Source of the DNA: Bacteroidales bacterium
GTDB lineage: Bacteria > Bacteroidota > Bacteroidia > Bacteroidales > Tenuifilaceae
Reading direction: 5' to 3'
Assembly: GCA_003818205.1 (NCBI GenBank)
Contig: RPRQ01000019.1
Location: 1 to 64,000 of the forward strand
Length of the DNA: 64,000 nt
Shown here: in pieces, positions 50,929 through 59,840 of the stretch
Layout: each line of letters starts with the position of its first letter
How positions within the stretch are numbered: the stretch's first letter is position 1
The notes under the pieces: model-generated
Databases searched by the model: none
The model's input: the letters and a program-made list of their open reading frames with translations, nothing else
What the model was told of the DNA's origin: nothing
Program-made: the position numbers and the translations under genes

Positions 50929-51723
50929 TTACTTTGTTTTTATGTCTGAAATTAGCCTTTTAAGCACCTTATATTCACTCTTTACAATATCAATCTCACT
51001 TTTCATCTTTTTATATGCAATAGCTCTTTCATCGTTTTCGGAGCCTGATTCAGACAGCCAATCGAGATAATCTTTGGTAATTTTCATTTCATTGCCATAG
51101 GAATACTTTTCAAAAATCTTTCTTTCAATCTCATCATTTATCATAGATACTGCTATTTCGCATTGCATCTTGGTTTTAAGCAGTTTTTTTTCAACAAGTT
51201 CATTTATAGTATATCTTTTGATCTCATTCCCATCGATGTACTCAAAAGGTTCATTAATCTTAATAATCCCCTCTTTTACCTGTTCCGAGATTGATTTATC
51301 AACTATTTCGTTTCCTTTAATCTTTTGGTTCGGTGATAGCTTAATAATTCCTTCATCAACCTGTTCTTTTAATGATTTTGTAACAATCTTATCTTTATCA
51401 ACTTTTTGGCTGGGTTGTAGTATAAGTAGATTCTCTGCTACTAGTTCAGAAACTGATTTATCAATAATTTGGTTCTTTTCAACTTTCTGGTGTTTCTCAA
51501 GTTTAACCTTGCCTTTTTTAACAAGATCGGATAGGCTAATCCCAACTATTTCCCCTTTCTTATTAATATCGAAGTATTCTGGTGGTAATTCATCAGTTCT
51601 GCCGATTTCCATCTTTTTGGGATCGAACTTGTAGTAAACTTCCTTGCCATTCAGATTTTGAGCTACTGGGGCAGGGTTAATATGAACTACCTTTTTTGTT
51701 TTTTTATCTCGTACGATATACAT
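50929..51723 (-). CDS. Repeat protein of the eCIS operon (27-aa repeats)
   Basis: This 264-aa protein is not a named family to my knowledge. After an N-terminal part (MYIVRDKKTKKVVHINPAP, a beta-type start seen in phage tail-related proteins) it has about five repeats of 27-28 residues, each close to I-V-x-K-S-(I/L)-x-E-x-V-x-E-G-I-I-K-L then NQKI-x-x-N/K. A helical C-terminal part follows. The repeats would form a slender rod or fibre. Gaps of about 10 bases on each side place it in the structural operon, so it is likely a fibre or baseplate part. Confidence 0.65.
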   Translation of the reverse strand: MYIVRDKKTKKVVHINPAPVAQNLNGKEVYYKFDPKKMEIGRTDELPPEYFDINKKGEIVGISLSDLVKKGKVKLEKHQKVEKNQIIDKSVSELVAENLLILQPSQKVDKDKIVTKSLKEQVDEGIIKLSPNQKIKGNEIVDKSISEQVKEGIIKINEPFEYIDGNEIKRYTINELVEKKLLKTKMQCEIAVSMINDEIERKIFEKYSYGNEMKITKDYLDWLSESGSENDERAIAYKKMKSEIDIVKSEYKVLKRLISDIKTK

Positions 51724-51734
51724 GGTTTTACGCT

Positions 51735-54700
51735 TTAATATTTAATACAAAATAGAACGGCCATATTTTGGGGTCTGGTTTCTGTTCCATAACGAGGTGT
51801 ACCTGCTCCTGAATCAACGGGGTCACCAAGATTACTATAGCTTGCAAGAATATTTGCGCTAGAAGGCTGAATAGCTGCAACCCCTCGTTCATTACTACCC
51901 CAAAATCCCCAAGCACCAGAAGCGGTTAACTCCGCACCATTGGTAACGGCATATCTTGAGCTATTTAAATGGAAACTATAATGATAATGTCCAGCATCGG
52001 TATGATTATGCCCCATATCATTATGAGTGTGACTTGGATCAGAATGCTTATGCCTTTGGAATTGATCATCCTGTTTTGTTTTTATACCTAAGTTACGCCG
52101 CGATTCCCAACCACGTATAAACTGGCTCCTTAAATCGGGTACATTAAATGTTTCTTGGCCATTACCCTCTCCATAGATAGTATCAACCCTTTTAAATAGC
52201 CTTTCATATCGTTTCCTATCATATGTACTCCCATCACAAATAAGCCAACCATTCTGAATAAACCAATCTTGAATTTCAACTATTGCACCTGCTTCAATTA
52301 GCTTATCACTTATAGATTTAGCGTCTTTAATTGAAAGCCCTTTTTTAATTATAACGGGGGTGGAGTCCACAAATGCTTTTGCATCTTCCTCTTTAATGTC
52401 TAATAATGAGACTAGCATTTTTACTACCCTTAACTCATTTTTATTTGCAGATACTAGCATAACATCATTCGGGTTGCTCAAAGTTGGATCGAAAGCGAAT
52501 GACATAATAGAGCCAGCCATTACATTATTGAAGAACTCAATATATGGTTTATCTCTCTCAATTGAATTTAATAAATGTACAGTACCTTTTACGGGTTCAT
52601 CGTTTAGGTTTAAAAGTAAATAGCTAAAGCTTAACGAATTACTATTGGTGAATAATTTACTGGGGACAAAATTTATAATGGGTTTTGCTGAATCATATGA
52701 TAATGAACCCATACCCTTGGGCAATGAAGAAACATTATAAATTTTCCAACCGTTAGGCATATCGATATAAATCTCGTTATTCTCCATGCTTTTTACCTGA
52801 TAAACAATATCTGTTAGGGTTAATTCGCTTTTAACAACAAATACGCTAACCGTTGCTTCGGATAGTTCATTCCTTTTTTCGTCTATCAGCTGGTACTTAA
52901 AGCTATCTTTTCCCGCTCTTTTTGATATATATTTTATTACATCTTTTACAATCTCGATTTTCCCATCAAGCGGTGTTGTATGAGTAGAAAGTTTTAATTT
53001 AGTAGTATCGTATAGTATATCATTACTAAGGACATCAATTAAAAGCTCCTCGTGCTGAGTGACAATTTCGATATCATCATTAGCCTGAATATGCGGTGTA
53101 TATTTATTATGAATTAGAACTTTTACATTTGCGCTTGATAGGGTCTCTGCATGATAATCTTCTGCATTAAAATATATTTTTGTCTTTTTTGCAGCTTTAG
53201 GCTGTTCTTTTTCAACTTCTTTTACAGATCTTCTATCTAATGAGTAAGTAAAAGTGTCTAAGCCAATAAAATCATCGTCTCGTTTGTATATGATGATCTT
53301 TTTTTGCTGATCACACTTTACCAATGGACTTTTTGACGATAAAACTAAATCTTTACCCGAAAGGATATAATCGTTGTTTAACACCTCAATTTCAACAGGA
53401 AGATTGGTTTCGCATAAAACTCCATCGGGCAGCGCTAAATAGGGTAGCTGGCTGTACTCAATCTCATCCTCAGCGCAAGGGATATCATTGCATTCGCAGC
53501 AGCACAAATAGGGGAGGGTAAAGTCGGCAAAAACCTTAAACTTCTTATCTGTTTCATCAAACTCGCTGACAAGGACTATTGTACCGTCATCTTTTGTTCC
53601 CCCCTCATGGTTCAAACCGGGATTGACCTTAAGGAAATTCGCAAATATTGATGGGTGGTTTTCTTTCAAATGTTTTTTTCTGTTTTCTAGCCGATTAAAA
53701 AGAAGGTATAGCTCTTTATAAACTCCAAAATCCAGAACTCTTTGAATGAACGATAGGCTTGTATTGATCTGAATTATACCTTTTTGAAAATCATCTTTTG
53801 AAATTACATTGATAAGTTCATGTATTAGCCTTCCTTGGTAATGAAGTATATTGATTTTATACTCTTGCAACAGCTCTAGCAATAGGCAGTAGCTTTTGAA
53901 GAAATCTTGAAAGATAAAATCATTAATCTTTTCAGGAAGATTCTTTATAGCATCATCAATAAGTTTTTGTGTATCATCAACATCGATTGAAGTGAATTTT
54001 AATGGTAAAGAATAGCTCCAAATCGTTTTAATATCATAGCTAAGCTTTTGAAAAACATCCAAATAAGCAAGTCGAGCATTGAAGTATAAAACGTCCAAAT
54101 CGCACCATAAGCAAGGATCTAGTATTAATTCATCCGCAGAGGGGTTGAGCTGTAGCGTTACTATTTTAAACGAGAGATTATAATCCTTTTTTTGTTTTTC
54201 TAAAGTATTTTTTACGAACTCAACCTCTTTTCCTAGCAATCCTTCAGTTCGGAGAAAAGAGTATTTATCGATATCATACTTTAAAGCATTTCTGACTTCC
54301 AGAGGATAAGGGCTTTTTAGATGATGGTATGACAAAATATAATCGGATAGCTTTCTTTTTTCAATATCGAAGTTCCAAAAGTCAATTAAAGGAATATCCT
54401 TATTATCTGGATAGTAATAGAATGGGATTGATCGTTCGCTAAGCTTTGATAGCTTTTCGTGGCTTGGAATTATATATAAATCCTTAATTTTAGTATCAGT
54501 CTTTGAAATGTATTCAAGGTTAAAGCTAATGATCATTGACACCATGCGCTGGTGTAGCGATCGGGTTTTTAGTGTAAGATATTTTTGAATGGAGTATGCT
54601 GGTGAATGTATAAACCTGTTTCGATAAGGCGTTGAATCGATATTATAGTCCTTATCGGGAATGGCAAGACCTAGCATTAAATGCAATGGAAACCTTTCCA

Positions 54701-55655
54701 TATCGACTAAGCATTCGTTGCACAGCTCAAAGGCGGTGTTCTTGAACTCGTCGTATGCAAGGGTTAAGTCCTTAATAAAGTCGTGAAAGTATTGTATGCC
54801 ATCTAAATCTCCGTCTAAATAGGTTTCCCATTCAAGTATTTTTTTATCAATTATTTTTCCTGCTCCGAAGTAATCCTTTTCATATAAATCTTTTAGAACA
54901 GGGTTATAAGTTTTGTAGGTCAGCTTAATTGCGTCAAATAAATCTTTCTTAACTTCATCAATAGAATCATTATACTTCTTAAGTAGAAGTTTTTTATCCA
55001 TTGCAGCAGCCTCATCGTATTTTATGTTAACCCTAGGAATGGTAATAACTGGAAGTTCGAATTTATCAGGAAAGGTAGGGTCGTAGCTATCAATATAAAG
55101 CTTTTGTAAGACTTTATCCATGTCCTTAATGCTGATCAATAGCTTTCGAACTGTAAAGATTCTTGTTTGACCTATTTCATCGCAGCTTTTAGCCAGGCAT
55201 GTTTTCAGATCCTGATCGAATATTTCGAGAAAAAGAAGAACGACTTTATCGCTTAGAAATTTCTCGGATAGCTTAAATTCATTAGCCGGATCGGTTGTTG
55301 TTGATAATAGCTCAAACAATTCCACATCCAGAGTGTGGTTCTTATCCGTAATGTCTTCGAATGGCGGATAGCTTATTTTAGACTTTGTATAATCATAACT
55401 TCTATACCATCTGGTTGAGCAATCACCTAGTTCTAACAAGAAACCGTCGGATGTTATGCCAACCCCTTTAGTTATGGTCAACGCATTTTCGGTAGTATCA
55501 TATTTGATATGAAACCCGCATATATTTCCTATTCCGATAAGCTGAGCCCTGGTTAGCCGATTCTGCTGATCGAGGTATTTTACTAGGTTGTTTAACTGGT
55601 CACTGGTTAAAACCTGGTTGTTTTCAAAAACTGGATAGCTATCTAAGATGTTCAT
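51735..55655 (-). CDS. Large tail-fibre/baseplate protein with collar domain
   Basis: This 1306-aa protein has domains in order. Residues 1-80 are an eCIS fibre N-domain (VLTSDQLNNLVKYLDQQNRLTRAQLIG). A long helical region follows to about 700, then a Cys-rich stretch (LCCCECNDIPCAED). Two cadherin/Ig-like repeats begin near residues 740 and 855 (VEIEVLNNDY, LIDVLSNDI). About 1063-1128 is a segment like the C-terminal domain of ribosomal protein L7/L12. About 1130-1306 is a phage tail-collar domain (WLICDGSTY, VPDLRSQFIRGW) with His-rich turns that in fibres bind metal and hold trimers. It is the likely receptor-binding component. Confidence 0.85.
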   Translation of the reverse strand: MNILDSYPVFENNQVLTSDQLNNLVKYLDQQNRLTRAQLIGIGNICGFHIKYDTTENALTITKGVGITSDGFLLELGDCSTRWYRSYDYTKSKISYPPFEDITDKNHTLDVELFELLSTTTDPANEFKLSEKFLSDKVVLLFLEIFDQDLKTCLAKSCDEIGQTRIFTVRKLLISIKDMDKVLQKLYIDSYDPTFPDKFELPVITIPRVNIKYDEAAAMDKKLLLKKYNDSIDEVKKDLFDAIKLTYKTYNPVLKDLYEKDYFGAGKIIDKKILEWETYLDGDLDGIQYFHDFIKDLTLAYDEFKNTAFELCNECLVDMERFPLHLMLGLAIPDKDYNIDSTPYRNRFIHSPAYSIQKYLTLKTRSLHQRMVSMIISFNLEYISKTDTKIKDLYIIPSHEKLSKLSERSIPFYYYPDNKDIPLIDFWNFDIEKRKLSDYILSYHHLKSPYPLEVRNALKYDIDKYSFLRTEGLLGKEVEFVKNTLEKQKKDYNLSFKIVTLQLNPSADELILDPCLWCDLDVLYFNARLAYLDVFQKLSYDIKTIWSYSLPLKFTSIDVDDTQKLIDDAIKNLPEKINDFIFQDFFKSYCLLLELLQEYKINILHYQGRLIHELINVISKDDFQKGIIQINTSLSFIQRVLDFGVYKELYLLFNRLENRKKHLKENHPSIFANFLKVNPGLNHEGGTKDDGTIVLVSEFDETDKKFKVFADFTLPYLCCCECNDIPCAEDEIEYSQLPYLALPDGVLCETNLPVEIEVLNNDYILSGKDLVLSSKSPLVKCDQQKKIIIYKRDDDFIGLDTFTYSLDRRSVKEVEKEQPKAAKKTKIYFNAEDYHAETLSSANVKVLIHNKYTPHIQANDDIEIVTQHEELLIDVLSNDILYDTTKLKLSTHTTPLDGKIEIVKDVIKYISKRAGKDSFKYQLIDEKRNELSEATVSVFVVKSELTLTDIVYQVKSMENNEIYIDMPNGWKIYNVSSLPKGMGSLSYDSAKPIINFVPSKLFTNSNSLSFSYLLLNLNDEPVKGTVHLLNSIERDKPYIEFFNNVMAGSIMSFAFDPTLSNPNDVMLVSANKNELRVVKMLVSLLDIKEEDAKAFVDSTPVIIKKGLSIKDAKSISDKLIEAGAIVEIQDWFIQNGWLICDGSTYDRKRYERLFKRVDTIYGEGNGQETFNVPDLRSQFIRGWESRRNLGIKTKQDDQFQRHKHSDPSHTHNDMGHNHTDAGHYHYSFHLNSSRYAVTNGAELTASGAWGFWGSNERGVAAIQPSSANILASYSNLGDPVDSGAGTPRYGTETRPQNMAVLFCIKY

Positions 55656-55666
55656 TGTTTTAAGGT

Positions 55667-58600
55667 TTAAGCGTTACCAATCATAGTATTGTTAAGTATA
55701 ATTGTATTCTGCAGAGTATCATGTTCTTCCTCATCGTAAAGTGTTCCGACAGGATAGACATTTCTTAGCTGGTACAATGTTTCTATCAGCTCTTTAAGCG
55801 CATCGCTGATTGCCATCTCATTAGCAACCTTTCTAGAGTTTTCAATTATCCAACGTTTATATTTTTCCTCCAGAATTTGCATATGATGGTTATTCACCCA
55901 GCATATTCTAAGGAAGATATGAGCCGGAGTTTCCATGCGGAGCGTTTTCTCAAATAGTTTTCTAAAGTCGTTGTTACTGAATCGTTCAGGCCAGTATGGA
56001 AGCACAACAGAGGCAATGCATGAATATGGGTCTTTCATCTGATTTGAACAATCATTATCAAGGATTACGGGCATAAGTGCATCGCTAACGAGAACAATCT
56101 TGTTAAGCTCCGATTTAACCACAAAGTAGAACCCATCATTAATACTGTTGGACGACCCTTTTATTTCAACCTTTCCCGATACTTTTGGATAGTAACCATC
56201 CTTCCTGGTAGCTAGGGTTAAGGTTCCTTCTTTATTAATACTTTCGATTTGAATTTTTACTTGATAGGATAAAGCTCCATCTATATCCTTATCGCTGATC
56301 TCCGTGAAAGATTTATCGGATAGCTTAAACTCTGATTTATTCTCCGATTTATGGTATTTTGCTGATTCAATGCTTATCGATAAGTTATTCTGCTCGGTCT
56401 TAAACCTGTAACCTGCTATGATATTCGCTTTGCTTCTAGCTTTGAATTCAGTGGTATGATCATCTTCAACAAAGATTTTACCTGATAATGATTTGGCTTC
56501 AACCACAGGCGTTTCAATACTAAAAAATAAATCACCAAAGTTCTTTATATCAACCTGTATTGTTCTATGCTTTGGCCTGAGCAAGGGATGTTCAATTACA
56601 TGAAAACCTTCCCTGTTGATAAATTTGCTCTTTATAAATTTTATTGTATTTTCTCTAGTTTCTTCGTTATCCCATCCCACAATTGTGAATGAAAGATTCG
56701 ATTCGGAGAATGATTTTATGCTATCAATATTGACTAATAGGCCAAGTATTTTCTGCTGTACATCCACTTTCTCGGTATCCAAGTCGGATGCTTTAACAGC
56801 AACCTTTCCGCTAATGATTAAATTTTCAGTAGTGAAATTGAATGGTTTGGAGTACAATGAAAATGTATAAACCTGATACCCATCGTTTACTACACCTATT
56901 TTTTCAAAAGTTAGATAGTTTTCGAATGGGCAGGTTATGTTATTTCGATTCGATTCTTGATTATTATTAAATTCATTCTCAAGGATTATTATTAATTCTT
57001 CGATATCATCTATTGCATCCTCCTTTGAAGTATAATAATCAATCTCACTTGTACCAATTATTCTGCTTTCGTTTTCTTTATTCAGGCAATCGATGTAGAA
57101 ATAGTAATTAGAGCCATTTATTGAAACATAGTAGTTCTCTTTAATGAGCCCTTTAACTATTGCAATCTCAATATCTTTCTTTAAATCATCAATCGAATTA
57201 TATTCAGAATAGCTTTTAAGCAGTACTTTGTTTCCTTTAACTATTTTAAATGAATACAGCCCATCATTCTCGGTTATAACAAAATCATCACTATAGGTTA
57301 GTAATTCAGCACTTTTTGGGGGTATTCCCATTAGCAAGGAGGTTCTTTTTTCTAACCCCGATACATTATCGACATGCCATACAATATCGGGATGTTTATA
57401 GTTAAAGGCTTTCCCTCGATTTGAGCTGATTTCGGGGTAAGAGTTGATGAAGATCAGCTTATCATCTATTAGATCGGTTGATTTATTTTTATCGGAATGC
57501 CAATACCTCGATAATGCATAGTCCGAGAATTGTTCTGAAAAGCGGGCTAAGAGGTGATCGAGGAATTTGTTTCTTCTGTTCGAAAAGATTAACTCATCCT
57601 CTGTAATGGCATAAAGCTTTTCGGGATGGTTATTTTTATCCAGATATAATGCATCGGCATCCGGAACTATCTCAAATAGTGGTTGAGTGTAGTAGGTTCT
57701 GCCAATTTTATATCTACCATTCTCATCTTTCTCGGCATTCATTGAGAAGAGATTTTTGACATGGGCCAGTTGGGATAAATAGTTAGCAAGGAGTTGATCG
57801 AAAAACATAAGGTAACCCTTAAGCTGTTTCGCTTGTGCTTCTCTTTTATTTTTCGATGAGGTGGATACTCTTGATTGATTGGGTATTCCTTCGCTTCCAA
57901 TTCCATATATTAAAGGGAAATCTTCCTGAATACTTGTATAATCCTCAATATTTCTGACCTCTCCACGAGGAATATTGATGTCAAGCTTCGGGGAGATAAG
58001 CTTATTGTCCCTTTCGTTCGACTCTAGTTCGTTGAGCAAATCTTCAACCTCTTCAGCGTTTGCCTTAAATGGTATATTATCCTTATAGAACCTGAATTTA
58101 CAAAGATCAACGCTTAGCCTTGGAACATAGTTCTGCTTCATGGCTAGTTTTAGGCACCATTTTACATTTTTTGATAAAATTTTATTATCCTCATTATCCT
58201 GTGGAACATTAGCGATTTGAATATCTTTAACTGCTATCACCCCAGGAATATCCATAATAATTTGTATCAAGTCGGATACATTGATTACTTCTTTTCGGTT
58301 AGCATTTTCGAGCTCAATATCGTAGATAAAACCATGCTCTAGGCGAGGTCCCTCAAAAATTGTGTCAATGGTTAAACAATCACCAACATTTTTATGGGTT
58401 ACAGATACAATACCACCATCAACAAGTATTTCGGATGGAATATCTTCATTTACAGTGATGTCGGTATAGCTTGAGTTATAAGAATTAATCGAAACCGAAG
58501 CAACCGTGTAATCTCCATCGTTGCTAACAGAATTCTTTACTGTTACCGTAGCGCTCTTCGGTAATATCTCGGTTATATCCTTATAAACTGTAAAGATTCT

Positions 58601-59800
58601 CGATGCCTTATCAATACTTTTAATGTAATACCCATCAGTAGTTTTACACTTATCAAGCATTTCCTGAATAGTGTAGAATTTAACCGATGGAGATATGAAT
58701 TTATCGATGCTATGGTATATTTGCGCCTGAACCTTTTCAATATTTGCATTATTATCAAGTTCAATATCAGCACACACAGCAATTTCCTCAACCTTTAATG
58801 CTCTGATTTTAAAGAAGTCCTCACAAAGATTACGGTTATCGTAAAGCTTAGATTTTATTTTTTTTAGTATTTGCTGTATTATCCTAACCTTTTCCTGATA
58901 CCTTCTGATTGGACCAGCTTCGGAATCAAAAATAAACTCATTGATTTTGCTATCGATAAACCCTAATCCATCAACCTCATTATCATCCGATTCATCTTTT
59001 ATCACAATATGTAGGGCTTTATCACCAACTATTGTAAAGGCTTCATAGTAGTAATTATCGGGTAGGTTATTTATTTGAAAGTTGATCTTACGCTTATTTA
59101 TAGCGCTCGTAATGCTTTCAAGTTTGTCCCAATCAATATTCTCATCCCATCTTGGGCACTCAACTTTAACATCAATTACTAAACCATTTAACTCTTCGTT
59201 ATCGGGATTATCTGCTACTGAAAGCTCTCCTTTTATTGTATTCTCATTCAAATCGCCGTAGCTCTCGCTTCGATCAAATTCAAGTAGAATATCGTAGAGT
59301 ATCCCAACTCTAATTACCTCCTGATCCGATTCATCTACAGGTTTTGTATAGCTTAGCTTGCTATTTTTAACATCGGCATAGAAAAAGGTTTCGGCTTCAT
59401 TCGATCTGTCAATCCACGCATTTTTAACACCTAGTAATTCTTTATCACTATTTACATAAATGGCTGTATCAATTAGCAGCTTTCGATAGTCTTTCTTGGT
59501 TAAAGGGGCATTGTGGAGTATTTGCCGAGCGGTATAAAAATTCTTAATGTCTTCAGTATTGGAACCATTCTGTTTAACCGCAATAATATCGTTAATGGGG
59601 TATGATGCTCTATAACCCAAGTCGGTGATTGCAAAGCATAATGCTTCGAGGATTGTAATGCCAGGATCGTGAAGGTTATAATCACTCCATATTTTCCCAG
59701 CCATCTCCTGAATATATTTTATCCCTTCCTCACGAAGGAATTGATAATCCTGACTCTTCTGTTCTGGTGCCTCTTTCGATATTTTTATATTGTCCGCCAT
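55667..59800 (-). CDS. eCIS baseplate protein, Afp12/Pvc12-like
   Basis: This 1377-aa protein starts with YIQEMAGKIWSDYNLHDPGITILEALCFAITDLGYRASYPI (residues 28-70), the signature of the large second baseplate component (Afp12/Pvc12) that often follows the baseplate-J protein. The rest is a mosaic of beta-rich repeats. A C-terminal region (WPERFSNNDFRKLFEKTLRMETPAHIFLRICWVN) is conserved in this family. It lies 40 bases after the baseplate-J-like gene and 11 before the fibre gene. The length is at the high end for the family. Confidence 0.85.
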   Translation of the reverse strand: MADNIKISKEAPEQKSQDYQFLREEGIKYIQEMAGKIWSDYNLHDPGITILEALCFAITDLGYRASYPINDIIAVKQNGSNTEDIKNFYTARQILHNAPLTKKDYRKLLIDTAIYVNSDKELLGVKNAWIDRSNEAETFFYADVKNSKLSYTKPVDESDQEVIRVGILYDILLEFDRSESYGDLNENTIKGELSVADNPDNEELNGLVIDVKVECPRWDENIDWDKLESITSAINKRKINFQINNLPDNYYYEAFTIVGDKALHIVIKDESDDNEVDGLGFIDSKINEFIFDSEAGPIRRYQEKVRIIQQILKKIKSKLYDNRNLCEDFFKIRALKVEEIAVCADIELDNNANIEKVQAQIYHSIDKFISPSVKFYTIQEMLDKCKTTDGYYIKSIDKASRIFTVYKDITEILPKSATVTVKNSVSNDGDYTVASVSINSYNSSYTDITVNEDIPSEILVDGGIVSVTHKNVGDCLTIDTIFEGPRLEHGFIYDIELENANRKEVINVSDLIQIIMDIPGVIAVKDIQIANVPQDNEDNKILSKNVKWCLKLAMKQNYVPRLSVDLCKFRFYKDNIPFKANAEEVEDLLNELESNERDNKLISPKLDINIPRGEVRNIEDYTSIQEDFPLIYGIGSEGIPNQSRVSTSSKNKREAQAKQLKGYLMFFDQLLANYLSQLAHVKNLFSMNAEKDENGRYKIGRTYYTQPLFEIVPDADALYLDKNNHPEKLYAITEDELIFSNRRNKFLDHLLARFSEQFSDYALSRYWHSDKNKSTDLIDDKLIFINSYPEISSNRGKAFNYKHPDIVWHVDNVSGLEKRTSLLMGIPPKSAELLTYSDDFVITENDGLYSFKIVKGNKVLLKSYSEYNSIDDLKKDIEIAIVKGLIKENYYVSINGSNYYFYIDCLNKENESRIIGTSEIDYYTSKEDAIDDIEELIIILENEFNNNQESNRNNITCPFENYLTFEKIGVVNDGYQVYTFSLYSKPFNFTTENLIISGKVAVKASDLDTEKVDVQQKILGLLVNIDSIKSFSESNLSFTIVGWDNEETRENTIKFIKSKFINREGFHVIEHPLLRPKHRTIQVDIKNFGDLFFSIETPVVEAKSLSGKIFVEDDHTTEFKARSKANIIAGYRFKTEQNNLSISIESAKYHKSENKSEFKLSDKSFTEISDKDIDGALSYQVKIQIESINKEGTLTLATRKDGYYPKVSGKVEIKGSSNSINDGFYFVVKSELNKIVLVSDALMPVILDNDCSNQMKDPYSCIASVVLPYWPERFSNNDFRKLFEKTLRMETPAHIFLRICWVNNHHMQILEEKYKRWIIENSRKVANEMAISDALKELIETLYQLRNVYPVGTLYDEEEHDTLQNTIILNNTMIGNA

Positions 59801-59840
59801 ACTGTGTATGGAATAAGATTAAGTTTTTTGTAAATTCGTT

